Source: Janthinobacterium sp. LM6
GTDB taxonomy: Bacteria; Pseudomonadota; Gammaproteobacteria; Burkholderiales; Burkholderiaceae_D
Length of the DNA: 64,000 nucleotides
Assembly: GCF_002002885.1 (NCBI RefSeq)
Contig: NZ_CP019510.1
Location: 2,852,001 to 2,916,000, forward strand
Direction of reading: 5' to 3'
The first letter of the stretch is position 1; every line of letters starts with the position of its first letter. Made by a program: the position numbers and the translations under genes. Positions 59,036-64,000 of the stretch are shown piece by piece. The notes below the pieces were generated by a model. That model was not told where the DNA came from. It saw nothing but the letters and a program-made list of their open reading frames with translations, and searched no databases.

Positions 59036-61720
59036 CTATTGCCAGCCGAATTTGCGCAGGTACACGCGTTTCATGAACGTCGTCAGCAGTGTGTAGCAGA
59101 CGAGGATGCCCAGCAGCCAGGGGAAATAGCCCAAGGGTAAGGCTTGCAGCTTGAAGTAGGTCGCCAGCGGTCCCATCGGCAGGAATACGCCCACGGCCAT
59201 GATCAGGGTCGTGGCCACAAGCAGGGGCACGGACGCGATGCTGTCGATGAAGGGCAGCTTCGGCGTGCGGATCAGGTGCACGATCAGCGTTTGCGTCAAC
59301 AGTCCCACGACGAACCAGCCGGACTGGAACAGGGTCTGCTGTTCCGGTGTATTCGCGCCGAACACATGCCACATCAAAATAAAGGTACTGATGTCGAAGA
59401 TCGAGCTGATGGGGCCGAAAAACACCATGAAGCGGCCGATGTCGCGCGGGTTCCAAGTCAAAGGCTGCTGGATCAGTTCGGCGTCGACGTTGTCGAACGG
59501 AATGGCGATCTGCGACACGTCGTACAGCAGGTTTTGCACCAGCAAGTGCAGCGGCAGCATGGGCAAGAACGGTAGAAAGGCGCTGGCCACCAGCACGGAA
59601 AACACATTGCCGAAGTTCGAGCTGGCCGTCATGCGGATATATTTCAGCATGTTGCTGAAGGTGCGGCGGCCTTCCAGCACGCCTTCTTCCAGCACCATCA
59701 GGCTTTTTTCCAGCAGGATGATGTCGGCCGCTTCCTTGGCGATATCGACGGCGGAATCGACGGAAATGCCGATATCGGCCGCGCGCAGGGCGGGCGCGTC
59801 GTTGATGCCGTCGCCCATGAAGCCGACGATATGGCCATTGCCGCGCAGGGCGCGCACGAGGCGCTCCTTGTGCAGCGGGCTGAGCTTGGCAAACACCGTG
59901 TTGTCCTCGGCCGCCCTGGCCAGGGTCGCGTCGTCCATGTCGTCCAGTTGCGGGCCTTGCAGCACGCCATGCACGGCCAGGCCCACTTCGCGGCAAATCT
60001 TCGCCGTCACCAGGTGGTTGTCCCCCGTCAATACTTTCACGGTGACGCCATGTTCCGCCAGCGCGCGCAGGGCGGGCGCCGTCGATTCCTTCGGCGGATC
60101 GAGGAAGGCCACATAGCCGATCAGCGTGAGCGCCGTTTCATCGGCCACGCCGTACACGGTTTTATGCGGGGGCACTTCCTTGACGGCCACGGCCACCACG
60201 CGCAAACCTTCCGCGTTCAGGCCATGCGTGGTTTCCAGCACCTTGGACAGCAGGGCCGCGTCGAGCGGCACGTTGACGCCGTTCAGGCGCAGCTGGCTGC
60301 AGGCGGCGAGGATTTCCTCGACGGCGCCCTTGCAGATCAGCTCATGGTGATCATTCTTTTCGGAAACAACGACGGACATGCGGCGGCGCACGAAATCAAA
60401 CGGGATTTCATCGACTTTTACGTAATCGCGCGCCAGCTGCATTTCCGTCTGCAATTCCACGTGGTCGAGCACGGCGCGATCGAGCAGGTTTTTCAAGCCC
60501 GTCTGGTAATGGCTGTTCAGATAGGCAAATTGCAGCACTTCATCGGACGGCTGGCCGAACACGTCCGTGTGGCGTTCCAGCACGATCTTGTCCTGCGTCA
60601 AGGTGCCTGTCTTGTCCGTGCACAACACGTCCATGGCGCCGAAGTTTTGGATGGCATCCAGGCGCTTTACGACGACTTTCTTTTTCGACAGTTTCACGGC
60701 GCCCTTGGCCAAGGTGCTGGTGACGATCATGGGCAGCATTTCCGGCGTCAGACCGACGGCGACAGAGAGGGCGAACAAAAACGCTTCCATCCAGTCGCCC
60801 TTGGTCCAGCCGTTGATCAGGAACACGAGCGGCGCCATCACGAGGGCGAAGCGGATCAATAGCCAGCTGACGCTGTTCACGCCCGCTTCGAACGCCGTCG
60901 GCGTGCGCTCGGTGGCCGTCACGCGCGTGGCGATGGTGCCGAAGTAGGTGCGGTTGCCCGTGGCCAGCACCAGCGCCGTGGCGGCGCCCGAGATCACATT
61001 CGTGCCCATGAACAGCAGATTGGCCAGCTCCATGGGGTCGCGGCCAGCGCTGTCGGCCAGCTCGGCCATCTTTTCCACCGGCAAGGATTCGCCCGTCATG
61101 GCAGCCTGGCTGACGAACAAGTCTTTCGCGGACAGCAAGCGGCAATCGGCGGGGATCATGTCGCCGGCCGACAGCACGATGAGGTCGCCCTGCACCAGCT
61201 GGCGGATCGGCAGTTCGACTTGCTGGCCATTGCGCAGCACGGTGGCTGTATTGCTGACCATGGCTTTCAGGCGCTCGGCGGCGCGGTTCGAGCGGCCTTC
61301 CTGCACGAAACGCAGCAAGGTCGACAGGATCACCATGGTGCCGATGACGATGGTCGCCTTCGGGTCTTCCGTCAGGTAGGACACGATGGCCAGCACGGTG
61401 AGCAGCAGGTTGAACGGATTCTTGTAACATAGCCACAGGTGCTGGTACCAGGCCAGCGGTTTTTCATGCTCGACCTCGTTCGGACCCGTTTGCGCGCCGA
61501 TCACTTGCGCTTCGGCATCGCGCAAGCCTTCCAGGCGCGTGTGCAGGCGGTTCAGGGCGCTATCGAGGTCTTCGTGGGCGGCGGCCAGCAGCTGGCGCGC
61601 CAGGTGGTCGGGCACGGGGCGGGCCGTGCTGTTTTCCAGCGGCATGGCGCGGCGGCGGAAGTTGCCTGCCGTATGGCGCTTGCGCAGGAACGATTCGAAT
61701 AAGCGGGTGAAGAGATTCAT
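59036..61720 (-). CDS. mgtA: Magnesium-translocating P-type ATPase
   Basis: Imports Mg2+ across the inner membrane. At 894 residues it has the MgtA/MgtB length. Phosphorylated Asp lies in VLCTDKTGTLTQDK. Other features are the TGES loop (AAMTGESLPVEK), KVLTGDNHLVTAK, GFMGDGINDAPALRAADIGISVDSAVDIAKEAAD and ten predicted helices. The ATG at 61720 has AAAGGAAGAGCA upstream. Preceded by a long structured leader and a good promoter, so expression is probably set by Mg2+ or related signals through the RNA leader. Confidence 0.95.
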   Translation of the reverse strand: MNLFTRLFESFLRKRHTAGNFRRRAMPLENSTARPVPDHLARQLLAAAHEDLDSALNRLHTRLEGLRDAEAQVIGAQTGPNEVEHEKPLAWYQHLWLCYKNPFNLLLTVLAIVSYLTEDPKATIVIGTMVILSTLLRFVQEGRSNRAAERLKAMVSNTATVLRNGQQVELPIRQLVQGDLIVLSAGDMIPADCRLLSAKDLFVSQAAMTGESLPVEKMAELADSAGRDPMELANLLFMGTNVISGAATALVLATGNRTYFGTIATRVTATERTPTAFEAGVNSVSWLLIRFALVMAPLVFLINGWTKGDWMEAFLFALSVAVGLTPEMLPMIVTSTLAKGAVKLSKKKVVVKRLDAIQNFGAMDVLCTDKTGTLTQDKIVLERHTDVFGQPSDEVLQFAYLNSHYQTGLKNLLDRAVLDHVELQTEMQLARDYVKVDEIPFDFVRRRMSVVVSEKNDHHELICKGAVEEILAACSQLRLNGVNVPLDAALLSKVLETTHGLNAEGLRVVAVAVKEVPPHKTVYGVADETALTLIGYVAFLDPPKESTAPALRALAEHGVTVKVLTGDNHLVTAKICREVGLAVHGVLQGPQLDDMDDATLARAAEDNTVFAKLSPLHKERLVRALRGNGHIVGFMGDGINDAPALRAADIGISVDSAVDIAKEAADIILLEKSLMVLEEGVLEGRRTFSNMLKYIRMTASSNFGNVFSVLVASAFLPFLPMLPLHLLVQNLLYDVSQIAIPFDNVDAELIQQPLTWNPRDIGRFMVFFGPISSIFDISTFILMWHVFGANTPEQQTLFQSGWFVVGLLTQTLIVHLIRTPKLPFIDSIASVPLLVATTLIMAVGVFLPMGPLATYFKLQALPLGYFPWLLGILVCYTLLTTFMKRVYLRKFGWQ

Positions 61721-62018
61721 TGCTCTTCCTTTCACGACGAGGTGTTGACGGGCGGCGCAGCCGCAGGCAAGACTTGCGTGCCGCCAAAGCACGATAGTGC
61801 TGGCGGGCAATCCGGGTCAGTAGCCGGTCGCGATCGGAAAGAGGGGGGAGAGGCGCGCGGCCGTACTGGCCGCGCGAGACACCGCACCTTGCTCAGCAAG
61901 GCACGGAGGAAACGGAATTCCGCGTTGCTTGCTGTTTAGCTGCCGAGGCAATCGCCGATACAAGATCGGCTACTGTCACTAGAACAAGTACCCACGTGGG
62001 ACTCCGTAAATGAATAAT
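61721..62018 (-). promoter_or_regulatory. Structured 5' leader of mgtA (candidate riboswitch or attenuator)
   Basis: About 298 nt between the predicted transcription start and the mgtA ATG. On the minus strand it can form the long-range stem CAGTAGCCG / CGGCTACTG (61967-61975 with 61818-61826). Inside it lie local hairpins CCGAT/ATCGG, CCTTGC/GCAAGG (around 61887-61901) and GCGCGGCC/GGCCGCGC (around 61856-61876). A CCCACGTGGG palindrome is at 61991-62000. No M-box consensus was seen. The other mgtA leaders known (Salmonella) also work by folding and a short leader peptide; equivalence here is inferred. Confidence 0.6.
61817..61882 (-). CDS. Possible short leader peptide in the mgtA 5' region
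   Basis: A GTG-initiated frame of 21 codons lies in the leader, with AAGG four nt upstream and stop TGA inside the 3' arm of the long-range stem. It reads MSRAASTAARLSPLFPIATGY and has two prolines. Position recalls leader peptides such as MgtL, where stalling or speed of translation alters folding. No independent support; codon content is uninformative. Confidence 0.25.
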   Translation of the reverse strand: MSRAASTAARLSPLFPIATGY

Positions 62019-62024
62019 GGGGGC

Positions 62025-62053
62025 ATCTTATGCACGTGCCGCGAGGGTGTCAA
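62025..62053 (-). promoter_or_regulatory. Sigma70-type promoter of mgtA
   Basis: On the minus strand TTGACA (62048-62053) is separated by exactly 17 nt from TAAGAT (62025-62030). The -35 is a perfect match and the -10 shares four of six bases with TATAAT. This places the start of transcription near 62018, about 300 nt before mgtA. Confidence 0.7.
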
Positions 62054-62366
62054 CTGAAGAAATCTTAGGTTTCCAAAGTGTAATGGTAGCGCGAGTCAAC
62101 GTAATTGGTATAAATGCAATTTATTTTCTTTGGCTGTAATTTAACATGGCAAGAAAATTTTCAAATGATCAAATTTCTCATGAATTCGTGGAAATTGGAG
62201 AGTTTTTTATTGCACGTAGTGTGGTATGCGTTTTTTTTAAGATGTGTATTTGTTGAATATTTTTAAGTTTTCGATGATGCATGCTAGAGTATCGCTGATA
62301 TACTTCTTTGTAATTATGGTTTGAATTTTCTATTAATTGTTGCAATTTATTAAATGCGAGATTGAA
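62054..62366. other. AT-rich boundary region before the AAA ATPase gene
   Basis: About 310 bp where composition drops sharply from GC-rich to AT-rich (long T runs, for example at 62230). No gene, tRNA end or direct repeat was recognised, although it marks the left edge of the foreign-looking segment. The promoter of the ATPase gene should be here. Confidence 0.5.
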
Positions 62367-63758
62367 ATGGCTGTTGAGAAAAAAGAGAAAAAAGATAAAT
62401 CAGTGGGTATGGATAAGGTGGCTGGAAAAGAATCTAAATTAATCGGCATTTCACTGATGGGTTTTAAATCGATATTAAACAAACAGGTGTCATCAATATC
62501 GCCATTAACTATTTTCTCTGGCGCCAATAGTTCAGGAAAATCGTCCTTCACGCAGGTGTTGCTTCTGTTGAAGCAAACATTGCAATGCTCGTATGATCCA
62601 GGGACAATTATGTTAAACGGCCCCAATGTCAGGATGACATCTACGGAGCAGATTTTTAGTAAGGATTTGAGCGGGAAAAGTAAAAGAAATTTTACGATAG
62701 AATTTTTGTTTAGTGATAGATCTGCAATTTCTGTGACGTATGGTTTTTCTTTGAAGGAGCCAAGTGGATTATCAATAAAGAATATTCGTCACGTTAATAG
62801 GCAGGGAAAATCAAGTATTATATCTCTTAATTCAAAAAAAGAGAAAATTATTGATTTTATTGGGTTGGATAATGAATTTCATAAAACAATTTATTCCAAG
62901 GTTACTGATGATAAAACTGGATCTATTATTGTTAAGAGATCCAGGTGCTTTTTTGATGTTGAAGTATCATTTTCTTTTGACTCATCGGACGATAGAAGGA
63001 TGAGATTTGGATTATCTTCAGAGATAATTGACAAGGTTAGAGAGTGCTTGCAAAATCTTATTCATGTTCCCGGTTTGCGAGGTAATCCGGAAAGAACATA
63101 TACAACGACTGCAGTAGGCGATAGCTTTCCTGGAAGATTTGAAAACTATGTTGCCAGTATAATTTTGGAGTGGCAGCGTAGTAATGATCCAAATTTGCGA
63201 AGGCTTATATCTGATCTTTTTGATTTGGGTCTCACCTCTGGTATATCTGCTCGAAAAATTAATGATACGGAAGTTGAGTTGCGCGTAAGCAGAATAAAAT
63301 GTGATGTTGATTCGCAAATCACGCCTGATGTAAGTATTGCAGATGTTGGTTTTGGGGTTTCGCAAGCACTACCAGTGTTGGTTAGTCTTTTGGTTGCCGC
63401 AAAGGGGCAAATGGTGTTGATAGAGCAGCCTGAACTTCATTTGCATCCACGAGCACAATCTAAGCTTTCAGAAATTATTGCTCGCGCAGTAAAAAGAGGG
63501 GTTACGGTAGTTATTGAAACACATAGTAATATTTTGATATTGGGAATTCAAACACTGGTTGCTGCCAATAAATTGACGCCATCCGATGTTGGTCTGAATT
63601 GGTTTTCAATAAATGATGGTGGAATAACAACAATAAGTAAAGGAAGTTTGGATAGGCTTGGTGCTTTTGGTGAGTGGCCTACTGATTTTATGGAGACTTC
63701 TCTATATGCGGAAGATGCGTATCTAAGTGCTATTGAAAATAGATTGATGAGTGAATAG
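62367..63758 (+). CDS. AAA-family (ABC/SMC-like) ATPase, DUF3696-type
   Basis: A 463-residue ATPase. The N-terminal ISLMGFKSI and Walker A GANSSGKSS (residues about 52-60) are followed by a long insertion and a split C-terminal half with Walker B VLIEQPELHLHPRAQ (about 349-364). The sensor segment VVIETHSN and a C-terminal DUF3696-like tail (SIDRLGAFGEWP-type, here SLDRLGAFGEWPTDF) complete it. Related ATPases drive bacterial defence systems with a nuclease partner. Strongly AT-rich, unlike the rest of the window. The start at 62367 was preferred to TTG 62337. A PIN-like gene begins 1 nt after its stop. Confidence 0.88.
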   Translation: MAVEKKEKKDKSVGMDKVAGKESKLIGISLMGFKSILNKQVSSISPLTIFSGANSSGKSSFTQVLLLLKQTLQCSYDPGTIMLNGPNVRMTSTEQIFSKDLSGKSKRNFTIEFLFSDRSAISVTYGFSLKEPSGLSIKNIRHVNRQGKSSIISLNSKKEKIIDFIGLDNEFHKTIYSKVTDDKTGSIIVKRSRCFFDVEVSFSFDSSDDRRMRFGLSSEIIDKVRECLQNLIHVPGLRGNPERTYTTTAVGDSFPGRFENYVASIILEWQRSNDPNLRRLISDLFDLGLTSGISARKINDTEVELRVSRIKCDVDSQITPDVSIADVGFGVSQALPVLVSLLVAAKGQMVLIEQPELHLHPRAQSKLSEIIARAVKRGVTVVIETHSNILILGIQTLVAANKLTPSDVGLNWFSINDGGITTISKGSLDRLGAFGEWPTDFMETSLYAEDAYLSAIENRLMSE

Positions 63759-63759
63759 T

Positions 63760-64000
63760 ATGACTGATAATAAAAAAAATGTTCATATCGTCATTGATGC
63801 ATCTGTTGCACGTGCAAGTGGTGATACTTCAGTACATCCAACTTCAAAATTTTGCCGGGAGGCAATGTTGGCGGTATCTGAAAAATCAATGGTTGCTGTT
63901 TTTAGCCCGGAATTAAGAGCCGAATGGATGCGTCATGCCTCTAATTTCTCACGAGGATGGCTTATAAATATGGTCGCAAGAGGCCTATTTAGTTATGTTA
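63760..64000 (+). CDS. PIN-like domain protein, N-terminal part (cut by window edge)
   Basis: The ATG lies one nt after the ATPase stop, so the pair is translationally linked. The visible 80 residues begin with VHIVIDASVARASGD, the first Asp-bearing strand of PIN-like nucleases, followed by HPTSKFCREAML and later VAVFSPELRAEW. Only the N-terminus is present, so remaining acidic residues cannot be checked. A nuclease or nuclease-like effector of a toxin-antitoxin or defence pair is the likely type. Confidence 0.65.
   Translation, partial: MTDNKKNVHIVIDASVARASGDTSVHPTSKFCREAMLAVSEKSMVAVFSPELRAEWMRHASNFSRGWLINMVARGLFSYV

Noticed and set aside
61721..62018. M-box or yybP-ykoY riboswitch upstream of mgtA
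   Set aside because: The conserved sequences of those classes were not found, so the leader was reported as unclassified.

Overview
The window is about 64 kb of mostly high-GC, gene-dense chromosome. The organism is most likely a betaproteobacterium of the Oxalobacteraceae (Janthinobacterium, Massilia or Duganella type). This is inferred from the general look of the proteins (short flagellins, ETF-QO, RelA, MgtA, the chemoreceptors) and was not tested by any search. No rRNA, tRNA, CRISPR array or complete insertion sequence was recognised.

Layout. 1-5280 is the 3' part of a flagellar export operon on + (fliP, fliQ, fliR, flhB, flhA), with a small inverted-repeat element between fliR and flhB. 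5362-6462 is a convergent gene with a FliK-type C-terminal region. 6519-10525 holds four tandem flagellin genes on -, three of them near-copies with duplicated leaders and terminators. 10698-15772 is a tightly overlapping four-gene operon on - (TPR/GT41 glycosyltransferase, sugar aminotransferase, two hexapeptide acyltransferases). It reads toward the flagellins and is best explained as a flagellin or surface glycosylation module.

16003-26712 is metabolic core: ETF-ubiquinone oxidoreductase, an SDR, a PAS-LuxR regulator, scoAB, a DoxX protein, dctA, and an alpha/beta hydrolase - RidA - relA operon. 26823-30041 is an accessory island on - with an SMI1/KNR4-type protein, a protein with an HNH-like motif plus hydrophobic segments, and a coiled-coil protein with a C-terminal anchor. 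I could not assign these last two to any named system. 30420-53576 is again housekeeping and transport: CDF pump, pirin, azoR and its divergent LysR, psd, a TonB receptor, rhlE, a LON-domain protein, a KfrA-like protein, a JmjC oxygenase, an ADP-ribosylglycohydrolase, a methyltransferase, a ClC transporter, a PLP decarboxylase, trpS, an S15 hydrolase, DMT and MFS transporters, a solute-binding protein and an HD hydrolase.

53577-58122 carries cheW and two chemoreceptors whose signalling halves are nearly identical. Upstream of cheW is a 125-bp tandem duplication, each copy with a 15-bp palindrome. 58119-61720 has an RNase H-like gene, a small membrane protein and mgtA. mgtA has a consensus-like promoter and a roughly 300-nt structured leader. 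From about 62.1 kb the sequence becomes clearly AT-rich and enters an island starting with an AAA ATPase and a truncated PIN-like gene, a plausible defence pair cut by the window edge.

The strongest leads for an undescribed system are the SMI1/HNH/coiled-coil operon, the AAA-PIN pair, and the mgtA leader.
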